From the NCBI GenBank assembly GCA_025352185.1, contig JANXTV010000401.1, positions 1 through 6,326 of the forward strand: DNA of 6,326 bases, in the 5' to 3' direction. Shown here one piece after another: positions 1 to 6,255 of the stretch (within the stretch, counting starts at the first letter, position 1; every line of letters begins with the position of its first letter). The translations under genes were made by a program, and so were the position numbers. Below the pieces are notes generated by a model. The model was given only the letters and a program-made list of their open reading frames with translations. It made no database searches and had not been told where the DNA came from. This DNA comes from Oligoflexia bacterium. GTDB taxonomy: Bacteria; Bdellovibrionota; UBA1018.

Positions 1-876
1 ACCCGAACCTTGAGCTGCCATATCGAAACGTGGAACAATGCCGATGGAATACTTCGGATTGTGCATATCCTTACTCGTGAGTGAGGTTTGATAGGCTCTA
101 TCTTCAAAGAAGGCGGGAATTTCTTTTTCTAGATGATTCACCCGTTCTCCCGTATCAAACATGTACGGGCGATTATAGGGATGAAGGAAAGGATGATATT
201 TTCTCGGCCGGTAGATACTCGAAAGTGTCGATAAGTCATTCGCGAGAAAGACAAAGCCCTTCATATCTTCGGATCCTCGGCGCGTAACCGCCTCTCGCGG
301 AATGCTGATCATTCCCTGATACGACCCATGACCTATCTGCGAGTCAATCTCGGTAAGGACTTTCTCGAAAGTGCCGTAGTTTGGTAAGACTCCCGTAGCG
401 ATTTCGTGAGTACTCGCTTTTCCAATTTCGCGGTGGGTTTTCTTTGGAAGATAAGTAACGAGGTTTCGTGACTCTTCGGGAGTACTCGAAGTAGTAGACT
501 TAAGCACGAGCGAAGCGCGTTCGAGTAAATCGCTGTCCGAGTATTCCCTCGCCACCGGAATGGATTTCGCCGAATAAAATTTGCCCAAATTTTTAATCCC
601 GCCACCCACGGTCTCAGAGTCGGTGCCGTATTCCGCTTCGATTCCGTAAAGGAGACGATTCTCCGGTAGATCCTCTAACCCTTCCGGCAGATCCATTTCA
701 GTACCCGAAATTTTTGGCAGAATTACGGGGAGACGTTCGCGCGCTAAATAGATTTCTTCGGCGGAGAGTAAGGGATTATGGCAATCTAATCCGAATCGAT
801 TTTCAGCCGCACGCGAAGTCTCCGCAAAAAGGAAAATGAAAACCGAAAAGTGGATGAGACCGCGAAGTCTGGACAT
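1..876 (-). CDS. Secreted protein of unknown function, 3' part outside window (possible amidoligase-like)
   Basis: Reading down the minus strand from the ATG at 876 gives 292 codons with no stop, running off the window at position 1, so the C-terminus is missing. The start is MSRLRGLIHFSVFIFLFA, then ETSRA|AE: a short basic n-region, a hydrophobic core at about residues 6-18 and an A-type cleavage site near residue 23. The product is therefore probably exported. I do not recognise the family. Residues 78-84 read GIEAEYG, which resembles the G-x-E-x-E metal-binding strand of amidoligase/glutamate-cysteine-ligase-like enzymes. A later stretch, GHGSYQGMISIP (182-193), sits where such enzymes carry a further conserved strand. 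This similarity is faint and is inference only. No Shine-Dalgarno sequence is visible before the ATG. Codons such as ACT, AGT, TTA and GTA look commoner here than in the M16 gene. That the frame is coding is fairly sure; its function is not. Confidence 0.82.
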   Translation of the reverse strand, partial: MSRLRGLIHFSVFIFLFAETSRAAENRFGLDCHNPLLSAEEIYLARERLPVILPKISGTEMDLPEGLEDLPENRLLYGIEAEYGTDSETVGGGIKNLGKFYSAKSIPVAREYSDSDLLERASLVLKSTTSSTPEESRNLVTYLPKKTHREIGKASTHEIATGVLPNYGTFEKVLTEIDSQIGHGSYQGMISIPREAVTRRGSEDMKGFVFLANDLSTLSSIYRPRKYHPFLHPYNRPYMFDTGERVNHLEKEIPAFFEDRAYQTSLTSKDMHNPKYSIGIVPRFDMAAQGSG

Positions 877-995
877 AGAGATTTATCGGAATTTTTAAGG
901 TTTCGATTAACCCAAGGGACTCAATATTCGAAAATCGCCATCCATTTGACAGATCGACGCGTTGAGAAAAATCGTACGATTTAGCCCCAAGTTCG
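877..995. other. Intergenic spacer between two minus-strand genes
   Basis: This 119-nt gap separates the stop of the 203-residue gene from the start of the secreted-protein gene, both on the minus strand. Apart from the short palindrome at 969-982 I see no strong signal. A minus-strand GATAAA lies 5 nt before the ATG at 876, but it has no good -35 partner and no ribosome binding site follows it. The secreted-protein gene may have its own weak promoter here or depend on read-through. Confidence 0.5.
969..982 (-). terminator. Perfect 14-bp palindrome followed by T's: weak terminator or operator
   Basis: AAATCGTACGATTT is its own reverse complement. On the minus strand it starts 13 nt after the TAG of the 203-residue gene, and the right arm runs into a five-T stretch and then CTC. 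The position fits a factor-independent terminator. The stem is A/T-rich and only about five pairs around a four-base loop, so it would be weak. A binding site for a dimeric regulator of the downstream gene is an equal possibility. Confidence 0.3.
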
Positions 996-1607
996 CTACT
1001 GAATCGTTTTCTTCGTGCCCGCGTTCGGGATAATCCCTGCTTCGTTCAGAAGCCGCTCCGCACGTTCGCTCTTCGTCGTAATCCAGTTTTCGTAGAGGCG
1101 CAGGAGATCCCGTTCCGACTTCGACATCGTGAGATCGCTCACATCGGCGAGTACATCGACGAACTTCCCGAAGCGCTCTCCTAATTCTTCGAAGATTTTC
1201 CGGAGGGCAGTCTCTTCGTGCCGAATGGCGGCTTCCCGGTAGGCGTGCCCGCCCATATCAATATAGTAATCAAGATCCACGAGCTTCCGATTTAGGCTCT
1301 CTTGGAAAAACCCAGCCGTATACAGAGACACGTCCCCGACTTGCCGGAAAAGCGTACGTTGCGCCTCGGGAGCCGGCATTTCCACCGCTTCCTTAACGAG
1401 GAGCGCGAGGGCCTCTTGTTTATGCTTACCTTCGGCATTACGGGAGTAATACGCATCGGTCGTCATGAACTGGTTGAGTAGGTTCACCAGGTAGAATTCG
1501 GTCGCCTTAGTGGGCCGAAAGGAGCGCTTACTAAACGCGCCGGCGAGGAGTTCGTAAAAGTATTCCTGCGGTTGCGTTACGAGCTTTAACTTTTGATCTT
1601 TCGACAT
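996..1607 (-). CDS. Conserved helical protein of unknown function (203 aa)
   Basis: The product is a soluble, charged protein that appears almost wholly alpha-helical, with no signal peptide or membrane segment. The most family-like part is residues 90-124, containing GDVSLY, GFF, a conserved-looking R and YYIDMGGHAY. I associate this signature with uncharacterised proteins of Bdellovibrio and related former deltaproteobacteria, from memory and with no search run. The C-terminal half (about 130-190) is a run of charged helices ending in a short basic tail. The ATG at 1607 is well supported: AGGGGAGG lies 3 nt upstream and a good promoter sits just before that. The gene is divergent from the exported-protein gene at 1685 and lies upstream of the secreted-protein gene on the same strand. 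No enzymatic motif was seen, so no function is proposed. Confidence 0.9.
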   Translation of the reverse strand: MSKDQKLKLVTQPQEYFYELLAGAFSKRSFRPTKATEFYLVNLLNQFMTTDAYYSRNAEGKHKQEALALLVKEAVEMPAPEAQRTLFRQVGDVSLYTAGFFQESLNRKLVDLDYYIDMGGHAYREAAIRHEETALRKIFEELGERFGKFVDVLADVSDLTMSKSERDLLRLYENWITTKSERAERLLNEAGIIPNAGTKKTIQ

Positions 1608-1610
1608 CCG

Positions 1611-1618
1611 CCTCCCCT
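1611..1618 (-). promoter_or_regulatory. Shine-Dalgarno of the 203-aa protein gene
   Basis: AGGGGAGG on the minus strand is close to the consensus and ends 3 nt before the ATG at 1607. The spacing is rather short, but the match is strong enough to fix this start. It is the clearest ribosome binding site in the window. Confidence 0.75.
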
Positions 1619-1626
1619 GTCTTTCT

Positions 1627-1654
1627 ATTTTAAGGGTTGGCTTTCTCCTGTCAA
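1627..1654 (-). promoter_or_regulatory. Sigma-70-type promoter for the 203-aa protein gene
   Basis: A perfect TTGACA (-35, positions 1654-1649) is followed after 16 nt by TAAAAT (-10, positions 1632-1627), which matches five of six consensus bases. Transcription would begin near 1620, giving a leader of about a dozen nucleotides made up mostly of the Shine-Dalgarno. Its -35 overlaps the -35 proposed for the divergent plus-strand gene. Confidence 0.7.
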
Positions 1655-1676
1655 ACTCCCGAATTTCGACTAAACT
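1648..1676 (+). promoter_or_regulatory. Putative promoter for the exported protein, apparently leaderless
   Basis: CTGTCA (1648-1653, four of six to -35 consensus) and TAAACT (1671-1676, four of six to -10) are 17 nt apart. The GTG at 1685 begins 8 nt after the -10 box, about where transcription should start, and no Shine-Dalgarno precedes it. This suggests a leaderless or nearly leaderless message. The -35 shares five bases with the minus-strand TTGACA, so the two promoters probably compete. The match is weaker than the divergent one. Confidence 0.45.
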
Positions 1677-1684
1677 TTAGACAC

Positions 1685-2341
1685 GTGAAGCCCCGGAATG
1701 TATGGATTTTCGCCGTCATTATTCTAACGGTCCTCCCACTCGGGATGGGTCGGGGCGGACGCATGGGCGCCGAAGCCGCCGAAGAAAAGCTCGAGGAAAT
1801 CCAAGTTACTCTCTTCGGCCAGCCTTGCACGATGAACGGACCATTCCCCCGCGCAACCCTCACGCTCCTTCACGAGATCAGTCCCGAAAAAGTTCCGCCC
1901 ATGGCGTCGGTAGAACTCATGAAAAAAATTCGTGCGAAAACGGCGCTGCTGAAGACGGTACCCTTTACCATCGAGCAGTACCGCGACCACCTTCGAAAAC
2001 GCCTCTCTGCGAAGATCGCGCTCGAAGAGGGCCTGGCGACCGCGAAGAAATCAAAACCGGCCGATTCGCGGCGCGCACTCGAATCGCTCTTTAAAAATTT
2101 AAAGGAGCATATTTCTTCGCTCCAATATCCACCGTTCGAAACTTCGACCAAGAAGGCATTCGAAACGGCCGGAGCGGTTTGGAACGACGCTTTCGTGGAT
2201 TCTCTCCGCGAACGCTACGACGGCGCGATCCAGCCCGAGACCGAAGAAGAATTTCATAAAGCAATCCGCCTCGCGAAGATCCAGTATATCTGTGTATTCG
2301 ACGATGGGGCCGACCATTCTTCGGAAGATGCCGAACACTGA
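1685..2341 (+). CDS. Exported or membrane-anchored protein of unknown function
   Basis: I chose the GTG at 1685, which gives 218 residues. This places KPR directly before a hydrophobic stretch (about residues 6-20, VWIFAVIILTVLPLG) in the manner of a signal sequence. An in-frame TTG at 1637 would add 16 residues ahead of the basic segment. After a Gly/Arg-rich stretch there is an AEA|A site near residue 31. The long charged region before it is atypical, so the protein may instead stay anchored in the inner membrane. The mature part is charged and mainly helical. It has a single Cys in LFGQPCTMNGPFPRATL (about 43-60), a basic Lys/Arg-rich middle, and an acidic tail after a second Cys in IQYICVFDDG. 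I recognise no family or catalytic motif. Its end overlaps the DUF1905 gene by 14 nt, so the two are probably co-translated. Confidence 0.82.
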   Translation: MKPRNVWIFAVIILTVLPLGMGRGGRMGAEAAEEKLEEIQVTLFGQPCTMNGPFPRATLTLLHEISPEKVPPMASVELMKKIRAKTALLKTVPFTIEQYRDHLRKRLSAKIALEEGLATAKKSKPADSRRALESLFKNLKEHISSLQYPPFETSTKKAFETAGAVWNDAFVDSLRERYDGAIQPETEEEFHKAIRLAKIQYICVFDDGADHSSEDAEH

Positions 2342-2879
2342 AGTCCGCTTGAAGAAGCCCATCCGCTTTAAATCCAAGGTCGACCTTCTGCCGCATCTCC
2401 CCGGCATGCACTACGTGGAAATTCCGAAGGAGGTCGTCGACTCGATCGGTGCGGGGTTTAAACTCCGCGTGGTATGCACGGTGAAGAGCCCGAAAGGTTC
2501 CGTAACTTTCCAAGGCGGGTTGATGTCGCTCGGGCGAGGAAGGGCCTACCTCTCCATTAATAAAAAGCGAATGAAGGAAGCCGCAGTAATCGCGGGCTCC
2601 CGAATCGAAGTCACCTTAAAACCCGACGTCACTGAATACGGACTCGAACTTCCGGAAGAACTCCGGGAACTCCTCGCCCAGGATTCCGAGGGGCGGAAAC
2701 GATTCGAGGGGCTGACTCCGGGCCGAAGGCGGTGGATCCTCCACTACGTCGGGCAAGTGAAGAGTACGGAAAAACGCCTCGAACGTTCTATTACGCTGAT
2801 CGAAAATCTAAAGACCTTGCCGGTCGGAAAAGAAAGTTTCCGGGCCATGCTCGGAATGCCTCCCCGCGAAGCCGATTAA
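2328..2879 (+). CDS. DUF1905 / YdeI-OmdA-like two-domain protein
   Basis: The protein is predicted to be cytoplasmic and has 183 residues from the ATG at 2328. Residues about 15-100 match the DUF1905 barrel: HYVEIPKEVVDSIGAG, then FQGGLMSLGRGRAYLSINKKRMKEAAVIAGSRIEVTLKPD. Residues about 105-163 match the short helical domain of the YdeI/OmpD-associated (OmdA, 'bacteriocin-protection') family: LPEELRELLAQDSEGRKRFEGLTPGRRRWILHYV, then STEKRLERSITLIENL. These proteins are common, and their biochemical role is not settled. The family name comes from an old OmpD association, so no reaction is claimed. The Thr-Arg pair usual before the last helix appears changed to Ser-Thr. In-frame starts at 2292 (GTG) and 2304 (ATG) exist. 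I prefer 2328 because it gives the shortest overlap with the upstream gene. The start lies inside the upstream coding end, and CGGAAG abuts it, so translational coupling is likely. Confidence 0.9.
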   Translation: MPNTEVRLKKPIRFKSKVDLLPHLPGMHYVEIPKEVVDSIGAGFKLRVVCTVKSPKGSVTFQGGLMSLGRGRAYLSINKKRMKEAAVIAGSRIEVTLKPDVTEYGLELPEELRELLAQDSEGRKRFEGLTPGRRRWILHYVGQVKSTEKRLERSITLIENLKTLPVGKESFRAMLGMPPREAD

Positions 2880-2896
2880 GTCTTCCTTAAGTCTTC
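2876..2896. repeat. Two tandem copies of TTAAGTCTTC across the convergent gene ends
   Basis: TTAAGTCTTC occurs at 2876-2885 and again at 2887-2896 with a single C between them. The first copy contains the plus-strand TAA of the DUF1905 gene, and the second supplies the minus-strand TAA and last codons of the MarC gene. Only 7 nt lie between the two stop codons, and no hairpin terminator is visible. Confidence 0.8.
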
Positions 2897-3489
2897 ATCG
2901 CGCGAATAAATTCACCGAGACTCTCGTAGACTCCACTGCGAATCATCGCGACGGCAATCGCGGCGAGAAGAAGTGCCGCGATTTTCGAAAGGACGACCGT
3001 ACCATCTTTACCGATGTACCTCGTCACCCGATCGCAATGACGGAGGATAATCCACGCCAGGCCGAAGTTCAGAATGAGTGCCGCGAGGGTAATCGGGTAT
3101 CCGACCGACCCTGTCTGGAGAAGCAACGTCGTTAAAACCCCCGGTCCCGATATCAGCGGAACCGCCAGCGGCACGATACCGGTTTCACCCGAAGAGTTAT
3201 GAATCGCACCCGGTCCACCGAGGAGATCCGCGAGGGAAATAATCAAAAGGATAAGCCCCCCCGCGATCTTAAAATCATTAATGCTGATTCCCAGATGCTT
3301 AAAGGTAACTCTCCCGACGACCATAAAGAGAATCGCTACGACCAGCGCGACGAACATCGATTTATCGACGATCTTCATGCGGCTTCCGCGGTCGAGATCC
3401 TTCGTAATCGACAGGTAAATCGGCACGGTACCGATAATATCGAGTGCGACGAAGAGCGCCGTAAAAGCGATGATGAACTGGGCTAACAT
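2887..3489 (-). CDS. MarC/UPF0056-family integral inner-membrane protein
   Basis: The protein has 200 residues, within the family's usual length. Six membrane spans are visible at about 3-25, 44-63, 73-92, 104-125, 131-150 and 164-184. Family signatures are ALDIIGTVPIYLSIT (15-29), the AGGLILLIISLADLL helix, and GIVPLAVPLISGPGVLTTLLL (104-124), whose PLAxPLxxGPG core is diagnostic. MarC-type proteins resemble transporters, but no substrate is established. The original link of MarC to multiple antibiotic resistance has been withdrawn for E. coli, so no resistance role is implied. The Asp-Pro usually found in the first helix is Asp-Ile here. The gene begins 21 nt after the stop of the M16 peptidase gene, with an AGGGAAGGGA ribosome binding site in the gap, so the two are probably one operon. 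Confidence 0.93.
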   Translation of the reverse strand: MLAQFIIAFTALFVALDIIGTVPIYLSITKDLDRGSRMKIVDKSMFVALVVAILFMVVGRVTFKHLGISINDFKIAGGLILLIISLADLLGGPGAIHNSSGETGIVPLAVPLISGPGVLTTLLLQTGSVGYPITLAALILNFGLAWIILRHCDRVTRYIGKDGTVVLSKIAALLLAAIAVAMIRSGVYESLGEFIRAMKT

Positions 3490-3500
3490 CGGGTGGTTAT

Positions 3501-3510
3501 TCCCTTCCCT
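3501..3510 (-). promoter_or_regulatory. Ribosome binding site of the MarC-family gene
   Basis: AGGGAAGGGA on the minus strand directly follows the TAA of the peptidase gene and ends 11 nt before the ATG at 3489. It supports that start and independent initiation within the operon. Confidence 0.55.
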
Positions 3511-6213
3511 TTATCCGACGGTCGCCGTTACCTGATTTGTTTCCACGTAATACTTCCGGCACGCGGCTTGGACCTGCTTCGCCGTCACGGCTTCGATGCG
3601 TTTTACAATCTCGCTCTCCGTGCGGACCGGCAGATCGTAAACCGTTTCGAGCGCATAATATCCGGCTAGCGATCCGTCCCCTTGGAGGTCCATCGCTCGG
3701 CGACCGAGATAATATTCTTTCGCTCGGCGCATTTCCGCTTCGGTCGGACCCTTATTCGCGAGATCTTCCATCACCTTCTTAATTCCGGCGACGGCCTCAT
3801 CTTTTTTCGAGGGTGAGCACCCAATATACGTCCCGATGTAACCCCGCTCGATTCCTTCCATAGAAATCGGGGCCACGGAGTACGCCATACTCCGCTTTTC
3901 CCGAAGTTCGATAAAGAGGCGTCCGCTTTGTCCACCGAGCACGTTCGATAGCAGCCGAACCGCGTACCGATCATCGTCATTAAAACGGAGGCCGAGACTT
4001 CCCGAAATAATGTGTACCTGCTCGCGGCCAAGCGACCGTTCGACCCAGCGGGGTGCCTTTAATTCCGGTTCGTCGCCGAGATTCTGGAGGCCCATCGCCG
4101 CAGCGGAGGCTTTCTTCCGCGCTTGGAAGCTCGCATCGAGCTGTTCAAGCCACGGATCGAGCTTTTTCCGACTGACATTTCCCACGACCGAAACGACCAG
4201 GCGCTCGGGCCGTAACCATTTTGCGTGAAACGCTTTCAGCCGATCGGAGTCGATGGAAGCGACGCTCTCGAGGGATCCGGCCGCGTACTTTCCGTACGGA
4301 TGTTTTTCGAAGAGTGCTTCGTGGAATAGTTTCGAGCAGAGTGCCGAGGAATGATCCTCAATCGAACGAATCGAGTCTTCGACGACCTTCCGCGAGAGAT
4401 CGAGTTCTTCCTTCGGGAAACTCGGGGTCAGCAGAATCTCCGAAAAGAGCGAACTGAGTTTCGTCCAGTCGCGGGCAAGTCCCGTTGCCGAAAGTCCGAT
4501 CGTATTTCGACCCGAGAAACCGTCGAGATTCGCGGCCGCACCTTCGATCATCGTCGTGATTTCGTTCGCGCTCTTCGCGTGGGTCCCTTTCGCCCAGACG
4601 CTCGAAAGGAGATTACTCGACCCGAGGTCGAGTTCGGAAGATTTCACCGGGTCCGCGACTTCAAGCCGTAGTCCCCCCAGAACTGCCGCCTGCACGCTCA
4701 TCACGTGGGAGGTCGGTCGCTCACGGTAGAGGACGCGCACTCCCGAGGGGAGGACGATTTTTTCGGGCAGGATATCGACCGGATTTCCGGAACTCTTTTT
4801 CGACGATTTTTTCGACGTTTTCGCCGACTTCACGAGCTGGTTTGCGTCGGCGTAGTCGACGCCTTTTCCGCCGAGTTTTTCTTCGGCGATGGCGAACATC
4901 GGCTTTAAGTCGAAGTCCTTATTTTTTTCGGGGAGCATCACCGAAAACGACATCCGTTTTAAGTCGAAATACTTCGCGGCCACTTCCTGAATTTTTTCGG
5001 CATCCACCGCTTTCAGGTCGGCCAAGTACTTTTCGTCGTAGTCGAGATCTCCGATTTGGAACTTTAAGAACCCTAAGCGTGAAGCAATTCCGTCCGCACT
5101 CTGGAGGGCGTAAAAACGTTCGCTTTCCGTATTCACCACGATCCGCGCGATTTCCTCGGCGGTCGGACCGTCTTTCTGGAGACGATTAATTTCATCGAGC
5201 ATGATCGAAAACACTTCGGGAAGTTTCTCGACCGAATCGACATCGGCGTTGAAATAAATCATTCCGGGATCCAGCGGCACGTAGAGTCCGCCGCCGACGT
5301 CGTTTACCAGGGACTTCCCGTAGAAGAGGGCTTGGTAGAGGCGACACATCTCGCCCATCCCGAGAATTCCGCCGAGGAGATCGAGCGCCGGAAGATCCGG
5401 GTGCTTTAAATCAGGCACGCGAAACGAAAAAGTGAGCGTCGGGGTCGTCACGTCGAACGGGACCTTATTAAATTTTGCGTGCGCGGCGACCTGCGGATCG
5501 AACATCCGCATCGATTTCGTCGCCGGTTTCTTTTTAATGACCTTTTTTCCAAAGAGGCTATCGACGAGTTTAAGCAGCGACTTCTTCCGCTTCTCTTCAA
5601 AGGGACCGACGAGGATCAGGCCCATATTTCCCGACACGTACTGACGACGATAAAACGCTTCTAGATTCTGGACTTTCGCGGCCTTCAGGGTTTTCGTAAA
5701 ACCGATCACCGGCCGACCGTACGGGTGCTTCGCGAACGTCGAGGTGAACAGCGATTGGAAAAGCATCCGTCCGGGAGAGTCTTCGTTCTTTTTCAGTTCT
5801 TCGAGGATCACTTCGCGCTCACGCTCGAAATCCTCTTTAAGAAAACGCTGTGGTTTCGCCATCGCTCCGAAAACCTTCAGAACCTTTTCCCAGTGATGGG
5901 CCGCGCAGGTGACGTGATAGACCGTTTGGTCAAACGACGTATACGCATTCACGTCCCCCCCGAAACTTTCGATCGCGCGGGCGATCGCGCCGGTCGATGC
6001 TTTTCCGGAAGTCTTCGCGTCGGTATCCTTAAAATGCATGTGCTCGAGAAAATGCGCGAACCCCGCCTCGGCCGGCTTCTCGTCGGCGGCACCCGTCTGC
6101 ACCCACCAGTAAATCGATGCCACCGGGCTATCGTTATTCTGGAGGACGAGGGGCATTCCGTTACTGAGGGAGAGGAGTTCGGGCTGGAGGAGTTTCGTCG
6201 AGGTGTTGCTCAT
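3511..6213 (-). CDS. Two-domain M16 (pitrilysin-type) zinc metallopeptidase
   Basis: An endopeptidase carrying both M16 halves in one chain of 900 residues from the ATG at 6213. The N-terminal half holds the inverted zinc motif HFLEH (residues 54-58) inside GFAHFLEHMHFKDT, followed by FGGDVNAYTSFDQTVYHV. The third zinc ligand is E134 in EREREVILEE, at the expected spacing of 75 residues. The C-terminal half has lost HxxEH (SSNLLSSVWAKGT stands there), as is normal for the structural half. It keeps the substrate-binding Arg/Tyr region LGGQSGRLFIELREKRSMAYSV near residues 759-780. A Lys/Ser-rich linker (SAKTSKKSSKKSSG, about 464-477) joins the halves. No convincing signal peptide is seen from 6213, so the site of action is uncertain. 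The frame stays open upstream to the window edge, with GTG at 6309 and ATG at 6282. I prefer 6213 because M16 homology begins shortly after it and a promoter-like pair precedes it. MarC follows in the same operon. Confidence 0.92.
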   Translation of the reverse strand: MSNTSTKLLQPELLSLSNGMPLVLQNNDSPVASIYWWVQTGAADEKPAEAGFAHFLEHMHFKDTDAKTSGKASTGAIARAIESFGGDVNAYTSFDQTVYHVTCAAHHWEKVLKVFGAMAKPQRFLKEDFEREREVILEELKKNEDSPGRMLFQSLFTSTFAKHPYGRPVIGFTKTLKAAKVQNLEAFYRRQYVSGNMGLILVGPFEEKRKKSLLKLVDSLFGKKVIKKKPATKSMRMFDPQVAAHAKFNKVPFDVTTPTLTFSFRVPDLKHPDLPALDLLGGILGMGEMCRLYQALFYGKSLVNDVGGGLYVPLDPGMIYFNADVDSVEKLPEVFSIMLDEINRLQKDGPTAEEIARIVVNTESERFYALQSADGIASRLGFLKFQIGDLDYDEKYLADLKAVDAEKIQEVAAKYFDLKRMSFSVMLPEKNKDFDLKPMFAIAEEKLGGKGVDYADANQLVKSAKTSKKSSKKSSGNPVDILPEKIVLPSGVRVLYRERPTSHVMSVQAAVLGGLRLEVADPVKSSELDLGSSNLLSSVWAKGTHAKSANEITTMIEGAAANLDGFSGRNTIGLSATGLARDWTKLSSLFSEILLTPSFPKEELDLSRKVVEDSIRSIEDHSSALCSKLFHEALFEKHPYGKYAAGSLESVASIDSDRLKAFHAKWLRPERLVVSVVGNVSRKKLDPWLEQLDASFQARKKASAAAMGLQNLGDEPELKAPRWVERSLGREQVHIISGSLGLRFNDDDRYAVRLLSNVLGGQSGRLFIELREKRSMAYSVAPISMEGIERGYIGTYIGCSPSKKDEAVAGIKKVMEDLANKGPTEAEMRRAKEYYLGRRAMDLQGDGSLAGYYALETVYDLPVRTESEIVKRIEAVTAKQVQAACRKYYVETNQVTATVG

Positions 6214-6221
6214 ATAACGGG

Positions 6222-6250
6222 AGTGTACGGGAAGCGCGAAAAGGGGTAAA
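6222..6250 (-). promoter_or_regulatory. Putative promoter of the peptidase-MarC operon, apparently leaderless
   Basis: On the minus strand TTTACC (6250-6245) and TACACT (6227-6222) are 17 nt apart, each four of six to consensus. The ATG at 6213 starts 8 nt after the -10 box, and no Shine-Dalgarno precedes it. The geometry is the same as that before the GTG at 1685. If the real start lies further upstream, this pair would be fortuitous coding sequence. Confidence 0.4.
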
Positions 6251-6255
6251 CCCCT
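6242..6255. repeat. Short inverted repeat AGGGG-TAAA-CCCCT over the -35 box
   Basis: Five-base arms flank a four-base centre and cover the proposed -35 of the peptidase promoter. Read on the minus strand, the right arm runs into TTTT. It could therefore be an operator at the promoter or a weak terminator for a gene lying beyond the window edge. The short arms leave chance as a real possibility. Confidence 0.3.

Noticed and set aside
333..605. 90-codon minus-strand frame
   Set aside because: It lies in a different frame inside the long open frame 1-876, which has a signal peptide and a more protein-like composition.
946..951. Plus-strand TTGACA in the 877-995 spacer
   Set aside because: No acceptable -10 box lies 15-19 nt downstream, and no plus-strand gene follows.
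1637..1684. TTG at 1637 as the start of the exported protein
   Set aside because: It would put 16 mostly polar residues ahead of the signal-like segment and sits over promoter elements. GTG at 1685 gives a basic n-region followed at once by the hydrophobic core.
4783..4824. T-rich near-repeat (TTTTTTCGACG-like) as a possible regulatory tract
   Set aside because: It encodes the Lys/Ser linker of the peptidase on the minus strand and is explained by repeated AAA/AAG and TCG codons.
4842..5189. 115-codon plus-strand frame rich in Arg and Ser
   Set aside because: Composition typical of the antisense of Glu/Lys/Phe-rich coding sequence, with no start signals.
5725..6249. 174-codon plus-strand frame opposite the peptidase
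   Set aside because: Arg-rich translation with no family features, lying wholly antisense to the conserved HFLEH region: a shadow of the real gene.
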